A stretch of 64,000 bases of DNA from JAUIAI01 sp963732405 (GTDB taxonomy: Bacteria > Pseudomonadota > Gammaproteobacteria > Burkholderiales > Burkholderiaceae_E), in the NCBI GenBank assembly GCA_963732405.1, contig CAVSZG010000006.1, positions 1,068,084 to 1,132,083 of the forward strand, written 5' to 3'. The number at the start of each line of letters is the position of its first letter. The stretch's first letter is position 1. The notes under the pieces are model-generated. The model worked only from the letters and a program-made list of their open reading frames with translations. It was not told the DNA's origin and made no database searches. Shown piece after piece: positions 12,663-21,096 of the stretch. The position numbers and the translations under genes were made by a program.

Positions 12663-13105
12663 CAACGATGCACGAGCACAGGAATACGGCAGTTGGTCAG
12701 CACTTTCTGGGTTTCGCTGCCCAGCAACAGGTTCTTGAAGCCGCCACGGCCATGGGAGGCCATGACGATGAGATCGATGCGCTCGTCTTTCGCGGTGTTG
12801 GTGATCGACTGATGCACGCTGTGATCGAAGCGGGTGAGCGTGCGGCACTTGGCACCGAGCTCGGCCGCCTGTTGAGCCACCTCGTCGAGCACCTTGCGTG
12901 AGTTTTCGAGGGCGAGCTGTTCATACTCTTCGGGATTGTGCAGAAAGGCGGCCGGTACCTCGCCGGCGATTGGTGGCTGGTAGGGTGCCTGGACATTGAG
13001 CACGAGTACCTCAGCCTGAAAGTCCCGGCCCAGGCGCAGGGCAGCCTTGACCGCCTTGGATGACAGTTCGGATCCGTCGGTAACGACCAAAATGTTCCGA
13101 TACAC
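12662..13105 (-). CDS. Universal stress protein (UspA family)
   Basis: 147 residues of the Usp fold: VYRNILVVTDGSELSSKAV at the N-terminus and the ATP-binding signature VMASHGRGGFKNLLLGS followed by VLTNCRIPVLVHR at the C-terminus, as in the UspA-FG/ATP-binding class. The start is probably the GTG at 13105, because AGGAGG sits just before it. The ATG at 13129 would put that ribosome site inside the gene. Its role in stress survival is general to the family. It is coupled to nadK. Confidence 0.9.
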   Translation of the reverse strand: MYRNILVVTDGSELSSKAVKAALRLGRDFQAEVLVLNVQAPYQPPIAGEVPAAFLHNPEEYEQLALENSRKVLDEVAQQAAELGAKCRTLTRFDHSVHQSITNTAKDERIDLIVMASHGRGGFKNLLLGSETQKVLTNCRIPVLVHR

Positions 13106-13187
13106 GCGACCTCCTCGGCCATGAGCCAATGCGATGTGGGGTCAAGTATAGAATGACGGCGCAGGGTTCGATGGCCTCATGGCCTCG

Positions 13188-13223
13188 CTGGCCCCTGCGA
13201 TGGCCCCTGCGCTGGCCCCTGTG
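13188..13223. repeat. 12-bp tandem repeat, three units
   Basis: TGGCCCCTGCG recurs at 13189, 13201 and (with one change) 13213, a 12-base period. It lies in the leader between the stress gene and the antiporter start. An in-frame ATG at 13179 reads through it as a low-complexity Ala/Pro peptide, which is why the later ATG at 13269 is preferred for the antiporter. Confidence 0.6.
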
Positions 13224-13268
13224 CCTGGCTGCTCCATCACTCCTGAATCTCCTGGCGGTACCCTCCCG

Positions 13269-15143
13269 ATGCAACTGGCTCTTGCCGCCATTATCGTCCT
13301 TGGCGCGCTGTCTCACTGGCTGGCCTGGCGCTTGAAGCTGCCGGCCATCCTGTTTCTGCTGGTCGTCGGTCTGTTGCTTGGCCCCGCCTTTGGTCTGATC
13401 CGACCGGACGAATTGTTTGGCGAATCCCTGTTTGGCCTGGTGTCTCTGGCCGTGGCCGTCATCCTGTTTGAAGGCAGCCTCACCTTGCGCTGGTCGGAAC
13501 TGCGTGAGGTCGGCCCCGCGGTCTGGGGTCTGGTATCGGTCGGCGCGCTCATCACCTATGTCGCCATAGCGCTGTCTGCGCACTGGGTCATGCTCCTTTC
13601 CTGGCCGGTTTCCTTCATGCTGGGCGCGATCTGCTCGGTGACCGGTCCGACCGTGGTTGTGCCGATGCTGCGCGCCATCCGGCCCATCAGCAGCATTTCG
13701 ACCACGCTGCGCTGGGAGGGCATCGTGATCGATCCGATCGGTGCGATGCTGGCCGTGCTGACGCTGGAGTTCATCCGTACCCGGGATGTCGGCACGATCT
13801 GGCTCGCGATCCTTCACCTGATCGCCACGGGCATGTTCTGCGGGCTGGCCGGCGCCTTCCTGCTGGGCTGGCTGCTGCGTCGGCATCTGATTCCCTGGTA
13901 TCTGCGCGATGTCTGCGCAATGGCCTTCGTGGTTGCCGCATTTGCCGGCGCGAACTGGATCGCCCATGAGGCCGGGTTGCTGGCTGTCACGGTGATGGGC
14001 GTGGTGCTGGCCAACATGAAGCGCATCAGTGTCGATGACATCCTCGAATTCAAGGAGAGTCTGACGCTCTTGCTTGTGGCCATCCTGTTCATCACGCTGG
14101 CCGCGCGGCTGGACTTTGCCGATTTTGCGTCGATGAACTGGCGCCTGGCCGTGTTCCTGGCCTTGGTGATGTTGGTGATCCGGCCCCTCGCCGTGTTTGC
14201 CTCCACCAACATGTCCAGACTGAACTGGCGCGAGAAGCTGTTGATCAGCTGGATTTCGCCGCGCGGGATCGTGGCCGCCGTGGTCGGCGCGCTGTTCGCG
14301 ATCGAACTCGTCAAGCTCGATGTGACGCATGCCGATCTGATCGTGCCCATCGTGTTCGCGGTGATCATGACCACCGTGGTGGTTCAGAGTGCGACCGCCA
14401 AGCTTCTGGCCAGGCGTCTTGGCCTGGCCACGCCCGAACCCAATGGGATCATCATCCTGGGCGCATCGGCGGCGAACCGGGCGTTCGCCAGGAAGCTGGC
14501 CGAGCGACAGTTGTCGGTGCTGATTGCCGACGATGACTGGGGCGAGGTGCGCAAGGCCCGTATGGATGGTCTGCAGACCTACTTCGGACGCATCGTCTCC
14601 GATCATGCCGAAGGCGTGATCGATCATGGGAACATCGGCTATCTGTTCGGTATGTCGGATCGCGCCTACAAGAATCTGCTCGCCTGTGTGCACTTTCGGC
14701 CTGAACTCGGTGCCGACAGTGTTTTTGTCCTCGATGTGCGCGAGGTCGGCACGATCCGGTCCCAGGAGGTCGTGGGCAATCTCAAGGTGGCGCGGCTGTT
14801 TGGCAGCGACTTCCATCTGGGCGAGTTCGACCGGCTGGTCGACGAGGGTGGGGAGTTCCGGGTCACTCGGATGACCAGCGAGTTCGGATTTCAGGACTAC
14901 CGGGACTCGGTCCAGGGCGAGTTCATTCCGCTGCTCGGCATCGACCCGGGCGGGCGGCTGCACCCCTTCACCGATCAGGGGCGTCCGACGATAAGGGCCG
15001 GCTGGCACCTGATGGCACTGATTCCCAAACCAACCCTGGACAACGAGCAGGCCGCGCGCGCCCGGGCGGCCGAGGCCAGGGCGGCCGGCAAGTCAGAAGA
15101 GGGAGCCGACCCGGCGTTCGGCCAGGGCGGCCATCGATCATGA
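13269..15143 (+). CDS. CPA1-family Na+(K+)/H+ antiporter with C-terminal TrkA-like domains
   Basis: About 624 residues from ATG 13269. The first 400 form a 10-12 helix NhaP-type exchanger, with the ion-site segments SVTGPTVVVPMLRAI and EGIVIDPIGAMLAVL (the Asp is the expected cation ligand), then ISWISPRGIVAAVVGALFA. The C-terminal half is cytosolic: a Rossmann/TrkA-N-like region (GIIILGASAANRAFARKLA, DDDWGEVRKARMDG) and a TrkA-C-like tail. Such proteins regulate pH or cation balance. The choice between Na+ and K+ cannot be made from sequence. An earlier ATG at 13179 would add a repetitive leader. Confidence 0.88.
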   Translation: MQLALAAIIVLGALSHWLAWRLKLPAILFLLVVGLLLGPAFGLIRPDELFGESLFGLVSLAVAVILFEGSLTLRWSELREVGPAVWGLVSVGALITYVAIALSAHWVMLLSWPVSFMLGAICSVTGPTVVVPMLRAIRPISSISTTLRWEGIVIDPIGAMLAVLTLEFIRTRDVGTIWLAILHLIATGMFCGLAGAFLLGWLLRRHLIPWYLRDVCAMAFVVAAFAGANWIAHEAGLLAVTVMGVVLANMKRISVDDILEFKESLTLLLVAILFITLAARLDFADFASMNWRLAVFLALVMLVIRPLAVFASTNMSRLNWREKLLISWISPRGIVAAVVGALFAIELVKLDVTHADLIVPIVFAVIMTTVVVQSATAKLLARRLGLATPEPNGIIILGASAANRAFARKLAERQLSVLIADDDWGEVRKARMDGLQTYFGRIVSDHAEGVIDHGNIGYLFGMSDRAYKNLLACVHFRPELGADSVFVLDVREVGTIRSQEVVGNLKVARLFGSDFHLGEFDRLVDEGGEFRVTRMTSEFGFQDYRDSVQGEFIPLLGIDPGGRLHPFTDQGRPTIRAGWHLMALIPKPTLDNEQAARARAAEARAAGKSEEGADPAFGQGGHRS

Positions 15144-15189
15144 TGCCAATCGCCCGATAGCCCGCCTGTCTGCCCTACAATCGGCCCTG

Positions 15190-16257
15190 ATGGACGAGCG
15201 TTCGCAAACCCTGCTCAAGGCGCTGATCGAGCGCTACATTACCGAGGGCCAGCCGGTGGGCTCGCGCACGCTCTCGCGCCACTCCGGTCTCGATCTGTCG
15301 CCGGCCACGGTTCGCAATGTCATGGCCGACCTCGAGGAAATGGGCCTGATCGTCAGTCCCCATACCTCGGCTGGCCGGGTGCCCACGCCCAAGGGGTATC
15401 GACTGTTCGTCGATTCCCTGCTGACCGTTTCACCGATCGGCCTGCAGGAAACCGACGAGATCAAGGGGCTGTTAAAGGATGGTCAGCCGGCCCGACTGCT
15501 CTCGAGTGCGGCCGGCCTGCTGTCCACGCTGAGTCATTTTGCCGGCGTGGTCTCCACCTTCAAGCGCGCCTCGTCGTTTCGCCAGATCGAATTCGTCCGC
15601 CTGTCCGACCGGCGCATTCTGCTGATCATCGTCACTCCCGATGGCGATGTGCAGAACCGTATCCTGCAGATCGATCATGACTACACCGCCAGCGAACTCA
15701 TCGAGGCGGCCAACTATCTGAACCGGGAATTCGCCGGTCTGGCCCTGGATCAGGTTCGCGAACGACTCAAGCTGGAGATCGGCCGCCTGCATCAGGACAT
15801 CACCGAGCTCATGCGCACCGCTGTCGAGGCCGGCGAACAGGTGCTCAATGGCGACGATAAAGACCCTCTGCTGATTTCCGGCGAACGCAACCTGCTCGAT
15901 GTGAGCGAGTTGTCGCAGGACATCGAATCCTTGCGCAATCTGTTCGACCTGTTCGATCAGAAAAAGCGCTTGTTCAAGTTGCTCGATGCCTCCCATCGCG
16001 CCCAGGGCGTGCAGATCTTCATCGGCGGCGATTCCGAACTGATGCCCTACGATCACCTGAGCATCGTCACCGCGCCCTATGAAGTAGATGGCCAGATCGT
16101 CGGCCGGCTCGGTGTGGTCGGCCCGACCCGCATGGCCTACGATCGTGTGATTCCGATTGTCGATGTCACCGCCCGCCTGGTCACGGCGGCGCTGAATCAT
16201 CGTAAGCCCGGTGAGGCCAGCGGCTACGGGTCGGGTGGCAAGGGCAGCGGCGAATGA
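15190..16257 (+). CDS. hrcA: Heat-inducible transcription repressor HrcA
   Basis: 355 residues. The N-terminal winged HTH (SQTLLKALIERYITEGQPVGSRTL, then LSPATVRNVMADLEEMGLI) is followed by TSAGRVPTPKGYRLFVDSL, a hallmark of HrcA, then the GAF-like and insertion domains. HrcA normally represses chaperone genes through CIRCE operators, but I find no CIRCE in this window, so its targets (perhaps groESL) probably lie elsewhere. The hemH ATG overlaps its stop by four bases. Confidence 0.95.
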   Translation: MDERSQTLLKALIERYITEGQPVGSRTLSRHSGLDLSPATVRNVMADLEEMGLIVSPHTSAGRVPTPKGYRLFVDSLLTVSPIGLQETDEIKGLLKDGQPARLLSSAAGLLSTLSHFAGVVSTFKRASSFRQIEFVRLSDRRILLIIVTPDGDVQNRILQIDHDYTASELIEAANYLNREFAGLALDQVRERLKLEIGRLHQDITELMRTAVEAGEQVLNGDDKDPLLISGERNLLDVSELSQDIESLRNLFDLFDQKKRLFKLLDASHRAQGVQIFIGGDSELMPYDHLSIVTAPYEVDGQIVGRLGVVGPTRMAYDRVIPIVDVTARLVTAALNHRKPGEASGYGSGGKGSGE

Positions 16258-17351
16258 GCCGCTTCTCGGCGGCACGGGCCTTCGAACATGGCTTGATCGA
16301 GCGCACTGGCGTGTTGCTGGTCCAGTTGGGGTCGCCCGACCGGCCCGAGACTGCGCCACTGCGTCGTTATCTCAAGCAGTTCCTCTCCGATCCGAGGGTG
16401 GTCGAGATTCCGGCCTTGCCCTGGTGGCTGATTCTCAACGGCATCATTCTGCGGACCCGTCCGCGCAAATCGGCCGCCAAATACGCGACGGTCTGGACCG
16501 ACCAGGGCTCACCGCTGAAGGTGCACACCGAGGCCCAGGCCAAATACCTGCAGGGCTTCCTCGCCAAAGGCGGTCATGACCTCGTGGTCGCCTGGGCGAT
16601 GCGTTATGGCGAACCCTCGATTGCCACCGCGCTGGATTCGCTGCGCGAGCAGAATGTCACCCGATTGTTGTTGCTGCCCATGTATCCGCAGTACGCGGGG
16701 TCGACCACGGCCACCGCATTCGACGAAGTGACTCGGGTTTTGCGGGGATGGCGCAACCTGCCCGAATTACGAATGGTGCGCAACTTCCACGACCAGCCGG
16801 CCTATATCGAGGCGCTGGCCAACAGCATCGTTCACGCCTGGGGAAATGACGGGCCGCCCGAGCAACTGGTCATGAGCTTTCATGGCGTGCCCCATCAGAC
16901 CCTGCTCGACGGCGATCCCTACCACTGCGAATGCCATGCCACGGCCCGGCTGCTGGCCGCCCGTCTCGGGCTGTCCAAGGATCGTTGGCGGCTCACCTTC
17001 CAGTCGCGGTTTGGCCGTGCGCGCTGGCTCGAACCCTATACCGACAAGGTCCTGCAGGAACTGGGGGCGGCCGGCTGTGGCCGCGTCGATCTGGTCTGCC
17101 CGGGGTTTGTCGCCGACTGTCTCGAGACGCTCGAAGAAATCGCGATCGAAGGCCGGCACACCTATCTGCAGGCCGGTGGCCAGGACTTTCGGTATATCCC
17201 GTGTCTGAACGAGCGGCCGGATTTCATCGCTGCGCTGACCGATCTGGTCGCCACTCATATTCAGGGCTGGCCGGCACCGGACCGGTCGGCCACCGCCCAA
17301 CAGGCCAACCAGCGGCGTGATCGGGCCCTGGCCCATGGAGCCGAGCGCTAG
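16254..17351 (+). CDS. hemH: Ferrochelatase
   Basis: Inserts Fe2+ into protoporphyrin IX, the last step of protoheme synthesis; 365 residues, membrane-associated. Visible landmarks are GVLLVQLGSPDRPE, LRRYLKQFLSDPRVVE, the metal-site HGVPHQTLLDGDPYHCECH, TFQSRFGRARWLEPYTD and CPGFVADCLETLEEI. It is coupled to hrcA; the hrcA-hemH pairing is typical of Betaproteobacteria. Heme is needed for the c-type cytochromes encoded later in the window. Confidence 0.95.
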   Translation: MSRFSAARAFEHGLIERTGVLLVQLGSPDRPETAPLRRYLKQFLSDPRVVEIPALPWWLILNGIILRTRPRKSAAKYATVWTDQGSPLKVHTEAQAKYLQGFLAKGGHDLVVAWAMRYGEPSIATALDSLREQNVTRLLLLPMYPQYAGSTTATAFDEVTRVLRGWRNLPELRMVRNFHDQPAYIEALANSIVHAWGNDGPPEQLVMSFHGVPHQTLLDGDPYHCECHATARLLAARLGLSKDRWRLTFQSRFGRARWLEPYTDKVLQELGAAGCGRVDLVCPGFVADCLETLEEIAIEGRHTYLQAGGQDFRYIPCLNERPDFIAALTDLVATHIQGWPAPDRSATAQQANQRRDRALAHGAER

Positions 17352-17383
17352 CCGCCGGGGACGGGCGTTGCCCACCCGGCGGC
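17351..17383. terminator. Bidirectional hairpin between hemH and the LysM gene
   Basis: GCCGCCGGG at 17351-17359 pairs with CCCGGCGGC at 17375-17383, and GGGC/GCCC pair inside it. It stands between two convergent genes and overlaps the last base of the hemH stop, so it probably ends transcription from both sides. T-runs are poor. Confidence 0.55.
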
Positions 17384-17408
17384 CGGGTCTTCGTGATGCC
17401 GGGTTGCG

Positions 17409-17882
17409 TCAGACCTTCGGGATGCGCAGCACCTGGCCCGGATAAATCTTGTCCGGATCCTTGAGCATCGGCTTGTTCGCCTCGAAGATCACCGGGTATT
17501 TCATGGCATCGCCATAGACGGTCTTGGCGATCTTGGACAGCGTGTCGCCACTCTTGACCGTGTGATAGGTCGATTCGTCGGCACTCTGGGCGACCGTCAT
17601 CTGATCGTTGACCGCGACCACGCCGGCCACATTGCCACAACACAGGGCGATTTTCTCGCGAGTCTGCTGATCGGGCGCCTGGCCCGATACGGTAACGCTC
17701 GCGTCCTGGCCATTGAAGCGGACGGCCAGATTCTCGGCGGTCAGATTCTGCGCCTTGATGTAGTTCATGATTGCGGCCGCTGCCGCCTCGTCCGGATTGG
17801 CGCCCGCCGCAGTGGCCGCCTTGGCCTCGCTTCCGCCAAACAGCTTTTCGCCGGCGTCCTTGATGAATGACAACAAGCCCAT
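17409..17882 (-). CDS. BON-LysM domain protein (Kbp/YgaU family)
   Basis: 157 residues with no signal peptide. After MGLLSFIKDAGEKLFGG comes a BON domain (NYIKAQNLTAENLAVRF, VTVSGQAPDQQTREKIAL, GVVAVNDQMTV) and a C-terminal LysM (YHTVKSGDTLSKIAKTVYG through YPGQVLRIPKV). This matches E. coli Kbp/YgaU, a small K+-binding protein, in length and domain order. Function here is inferred from that similarity. It is transcribed away from grpE. Confidence 0.85.
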   Translation of the reverse strand: MGLLSFIKDAGEKLFGGSEAKAATAAGANPDEAAAAAIMNYIKAQNLTAENLAVRFNGQDASVTVSGQAPDQQTREKIALCCGNVAGVVAVNDQMTVAQSADESTYHTVKSGDTLSKIAKTVYGDAMKYPVIFEANKPMLKDPDKIYPGQVLRIPKV

Positions 17883-18017
17883 TATTTCGTCCTCGGTTGT
17901 GGTTGGATTCCTGCGCCCCGAAACTTACCATGCGGCGCTGCGCAATAATGTCAATCCTTGGTGCACGCCCGGCAACTGCCGCGTTGGCCTCGGATCGACA
18001 AACGGCGGCCGAACCGC

Positions 18018-18042
18018 CTTGAATTTGCAGCCCTCGCCCCAA
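18018..18042 (+). promoter_or_regulatory. RpoH (sigma-32) type promoter of grpE
   Basis: CTTGAA at 18018-18023 and CCCCAA at 18037-18042 are separated by 13 bases, close to the sigma-32 consensus CTTGAAA / CCCCATNT. It lies 44 bases before the grpE ATG, so a transcript would start near 18050. It suggests RpoH control of the grpE-dnaK-dnaJ group. Confidence 0.65.
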
Positions 18043-18086
18043 GCTAAATCATTGGCGATACCCAAGCACCTGTTTTTCCAAGAGAT

Positions 18087-18908
18087 ATGACGAATCCAAA
18101 CAGCAATCGACGGGAACCCTTCATTGGCGCTCCCGATGACGATGTCCGGCCCGATCATGGCCTGGATGAGATCCTCGGCCAGAATGCGGCCCGGGGCAAT
18201 GCCGCCGCCGGCGTACCGCGTGGGGGGAATCCCTATGAAGCCTTCGGGTCGGCTGGCCGGCCGGGCGCCCCGGCTGGCCAAGCCCGGACCCCGGAGCGTG
18301 CGGATTCGGGTGCCCGTCCAGCCGACAGTGGCGGTAAGCCGGCAGCCTCCGACGAAGCCCGGGTCGCTGAGTCCGGTGCCAATGCCGATCCCGCGATCCC
18401 GGCGGATCTGCCCATCTACGCCGACGAACAGGCCGCACTGGCCAGCCTGACGGCCGAAGTCGAGAAACTGCAAGCCGAACTCGCGTCAGCTCGTGAGCGT
18501 CAGGTGCGGGCCCTGGCGGAAACCGAGAATATCCGCCGTCGGGCCAGCGAAGACGTTGCCAAGGCCTACAAGTTTTCGATCGAGGGCTTCGCAGAGGCGA
18601 TGCTGCCGGTGGTCGACAGTCTCGAGATGTCCCTGAAGGTGGAGTCGCCGACGGTCGAAGCGCTGCGTGAAGGATCGCAGGCCACGCTGCGTCAACTGCA
18701 GACCGCCTTCGAGAAGAACAAACTCATCGCCATCGACCCGGTGGGCGAGAAGTTCGACCCCAACCGTCACCAGGCGATTTCGACGGTGCCGGCCAGTGCG
18801 GTGAATCCGCCGCTGCCGGCCAATCATGTGGCTTCGGTGTTGCAGAAAGGCTATCTGATCAACGATCGGGTGTTGCGTCCTGCGCTGGTGATGGTGGTCC
18901 AGGGCTGA
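18087..18908 (+). CDS. grpE: Nucleotide exchange factor GrpE
   Basis: Releases ADP from DnaK. At 273 residues it is longer than the usual 180-200, because the first 110 or so residues are a Pro/Gly/Ala-rich, probably disordered extension. The conserved part begins with a coiled coil (LTAEVEKLQAELASARERQV), then RRRASEDVAKAYKFSIEGFAE and the C-terminal beta domain (VGEKFDPNRHQAISTVP, VLQKGYLINDRVLRPALVMV). The ATG follows the RpoH-type promoter, and dnaK lies 109 bases downstream. Confidence 0.94.
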   Translation: MTNPNSNRREPFIGAPDDDVRPDHGLDEILGQNAARGNAAAGVPRGGNPYEAFGSAGRPGAPAGQARTPERADSGARPADSGGKPAASDEARVAESGANADPAIPADLPIYADEQAALASLTAEVEKLQAELASARERQVRALAETENIRRRASEDVAKAYKFSIEGFAEAMLPVVDSLEMSLKVESPTVEALREGSQATLRQLQTAFEKNKLIAIDPVGEKFDPNRHQAISTVPASAVNPPLPANHVASVLQKGYLINDRVLRPALVMVVQG

Positions 18909-19017
18909 ATTCCCACCGGCGGCGCGCCTGCTCCGGCCTTGAAAATCGCCGTTCCGCATCCAAATCAGTCACAAATGAACCAGCCCGGATCCGGGCACTT
19001 CTGAAGGAATTCAAGCA

Positions 19018-20967
19018 ATGGGCAGAATCATCGGCATCGACCTCGGAACGACCAACTCCTGCGTGGCGATCCTCGAAGGCGACAAGCCAAAAGTCATCGA
19101 GAACTCCGAAGGCGCCCGCACCACGCCATCGATCGTCGCCTACATGGAAGACGGCGAAATCCTGGTCGGCGCGCCAGCCAAGCGTCAGGCCGTGACCAAT
19201 CCGCGCAACACGCTGTACGCCGTCAAGCGGCTGATCGGCCGCAAGTTCGTCGAAGATGCGGTTCAGAAGGACATCAAGCTGATGCCCTACGAGATCGTCA
19301 AGGCCGACAACGGCGACGCATGGGTGTCCGTGCGTGGCGAGAAGCTCGCGCCGCCTCAGGTGTCGGCCGAAGTATTGCGCAAAATGAAGAAGACCGCCGA
19401 GGATTACCTGGGCGAAGAGGTGACCGAGGCGGTGATCACGGTGCCGGCCTACTTCAATGACAGCCAGCGTCAGGCCACCAAGGACGCCGGGCGGATCGCC
19501 GGCCTGGAAGTCAAGCGCATCATCAACGAGCCGACTGCGGCCGCGCTGGCCTTCGGCCTGGACAAGGACGGCAAGGCGGACCGCAAGATCGCAGTCTACG
19601 ACCTGGGCGGCGGTACCTTCGACGTGTCGATCATCGAGATCGCCGATGTCGACGGTGAGAAGCAGTTCGAGGTGCTCTCGACCAATGGCGACACCTTCCT
19701 GGGCGGCGAAGACTTCGATCAGCGCATCATCGACTACGTGATCACTGAATTCAAGAAGGATCAGGGCGTCGACCTGGGCAAGGATGTGCTGGCGCTGCAG
19801 CGGCTCAAGGAAGCGGCCGAGAAGGCCAAGATCGAACTGTCGTCCAGTCAGCAGACCGAATTCAATCTGCCCTACATCACGGCAGATGCGTCTGGCCCCA
19901 AGCACCTGAACATGAAGATCACCCGCGCCAAGTTCGAGGCGCTGGTCGACGATCTCATCGAGCGCACCATCGAGCCCTGCAAACTGGCACTTAAGGATGC
20001 CGGACTGAAAGCCGGTGACATCAACGACGTGATCCTGGTGGGTGGCATGACGCGCATGCCCAAGGTGCTCGAGCAGGTCAAGAGCTTCTTTGGCAAGGAT
20101 CCGCGCCGCGACGTCAATGCCGATGAGGCCGTTGCCGTCGGTGCGGCCGTTCAGGGTGCGGTGCTCTCAGGCGATCGCCAGGATGTGCTGCTGCTCGACG
20201 TGACACCGCTCACCCTGGGCATCGAGACCCTGGGCGGCGTCATGACGGGCATGATCAAGCGCAACACCACGATCCCGACCAAGTACTCGCAGGTGTTTTC
20301 CACGGCCGAAGACAATCAACCGGCGGTGACCATCAAGGTCTATCAGGGCGAACGCGAACTGGCGGCCGGCAACAAGGCCCTGGGTGAGTTCAATCTGGAA
20401 GGCATTCCGCCTGCGCCGCGCGGCACGCCACAGGTCGAGGTCACCTTCGATATCGATGCGAACGGCATTCTTCATGTGTCGGCCAAGGACAAGGCGACCA
20501 ACAAGGAGAACAAGATCACGATCAAGGCTTCGTCCGGATTGTCCGAGGAAGAGGTCGAGAAAATGGTCAAGGATGCCGAGATCAACGCAGCCGACGATCG
20601 TAAGCGTGTCGAGTTGGCCAACGCACGAAATCAGGCCGATGCCATGGTCCATTCGGTGAAGAAATCGCTCGACGAACATGGCAGCAAGCTCGATGACACC
20701 GAGAAGGCGTCGATCACCGATGCCATCGCCGGGGTCGAAACTGCCCTCAAGGGTGAGGACAAGGACACCATCGAGTCCAAGACCCAGGCCCTGATGGCAG
20801 CCTCGCAGAAGCTGGGTGAGAAAATGTATGCCGAGGCGGGCGCCGCCCAGGCGCAGGGCGATGGTGGTGGCGCTCAGGCCGAGCGTGCCGATCAGGCCAA
20901 GGCGACTGCCGGCGGTGATGATGATGTGGTCGATGCCGACTTCAAGGAAGTCAGGCGGGAGGCCTGA
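19018..20967 (+). CDS. dnaK: Molecular chaperone DnaK (Hsp70)
   Basis: 649 residues. The ATPase domain has GIDLGTTNSCVAILEG, VPAYFNDSQRQATKDAGRIAG, YDLGGGTFDVSIIEI and ILVGGMTRMPKV. The substrate domain has LLDVTPLTLGIETLGGVMT and the lid. The C-terminus ends in an acidic tail (GGDDDVVDADFKEV) typical of proteobacterial DnaK. The SD AAGGAATTC precedes the ATG. A CTTGAAA upstream (about 18938) could be a second heat-shock -35, but its spacing to a -10-like CCGCAT is short, so I do not call it. Confidence 0.98.
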   Translation: MGRIIGIDLGTTNSCVAILEGDKPKVIENSEGARTTPSIVAYMEDGEILVGAPAKRQAVTNPRNTLYAVKRLIGRKFVEDAVQKDIKLMPYEIVKADNGDAWVSVRGEKLAPPQVSAEVLRKMKKTAEDYLGEEVTEAVITVPAYFNDSQRQATKDAGRIAGLEVKRIINEPTAAALAFGLDKDGKADRKIAVYDLGGGTFDVSIIEIADVDGEKQFEVLSTNGDTFLGGEDFDQRIIDYVITEFKKDQGVDLGKDVLALQRLKEAAEKAKIELSSSQQTEFNLPYITADASGPKHLNMKITRAKFEALVDDLIERTIEPCKLALKDAGLKAGDINDVILVGGMTRMPKVLEQVKSFFGKDPRRDVNADEAVAVGAAVQGAVLSGDRQDVLLLDVTPLTLGIETLGGVMTGMIKRNTTIPTKYSQVFSTAEDNQPAVTIKVYQGERELAAGNKALGEFNLEGIPPAPRGTPQVEVTFDIDANGILHVSAKDKATNKENKITIKASSGLSEEEVEKMVKDAEINAADDRKRVELANARNQADAMVHSVKKSLDEHGSKLDDTEKASITDAIAGVETALKGEDKDTIESKTQALMAASQKLGEKMYAEAGAAQAQGDGGGAQAERADQAKATAGGDDDVVDADFKEVRREA

Positions 20968-21037
20968 GCGACTCAGGGCTCGAACACCGGTCCGACGGAT
21001 GGTCACAGCCGTCGGTACCGATGAGCACGGGACTGGC

Positions 21038-21071
21038 GCCGGTCGCCGCCGCAAGGCAGCGACCGGCCTTT
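21038..21071 (+). terminator. Hairpin between dnaK and dnaJ
   Basis: GCCGGTCGC at 21038-21046 pairs with GCGACCGGC at 21059-21067, followed by CTTTGTTTG. It would act as a partial terminator, letting dnaK be made in excess over dnaJ, or as a stabilising 3' end of the dnaK message. Confidence 0.6.
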
Positions 21072-21096
21072 GTTTGAATTACGGGTAGAGTGCCGG

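Noticed and set aside
13011..15008. 665-codon minus-strand frame opposite the antiporter
   Set aside because: Low-complexity Gln/His/Asp-rich product with no motif; the plus strand has the clear transporter.
14983..18086. CIRCE operator (TTAGCACTC-N9-GAGTGCTAA) near hrcA or grpE
   Set aside because: Not found before hrcA, grpE or dnaK by reading both strands.
18938..18960. Second RpoH promoter before dnaK (CTTGAAA then CCGCAT)
   Set aside because: The spacing is about three bases short of the grpE example and the -10 match is imperfect.
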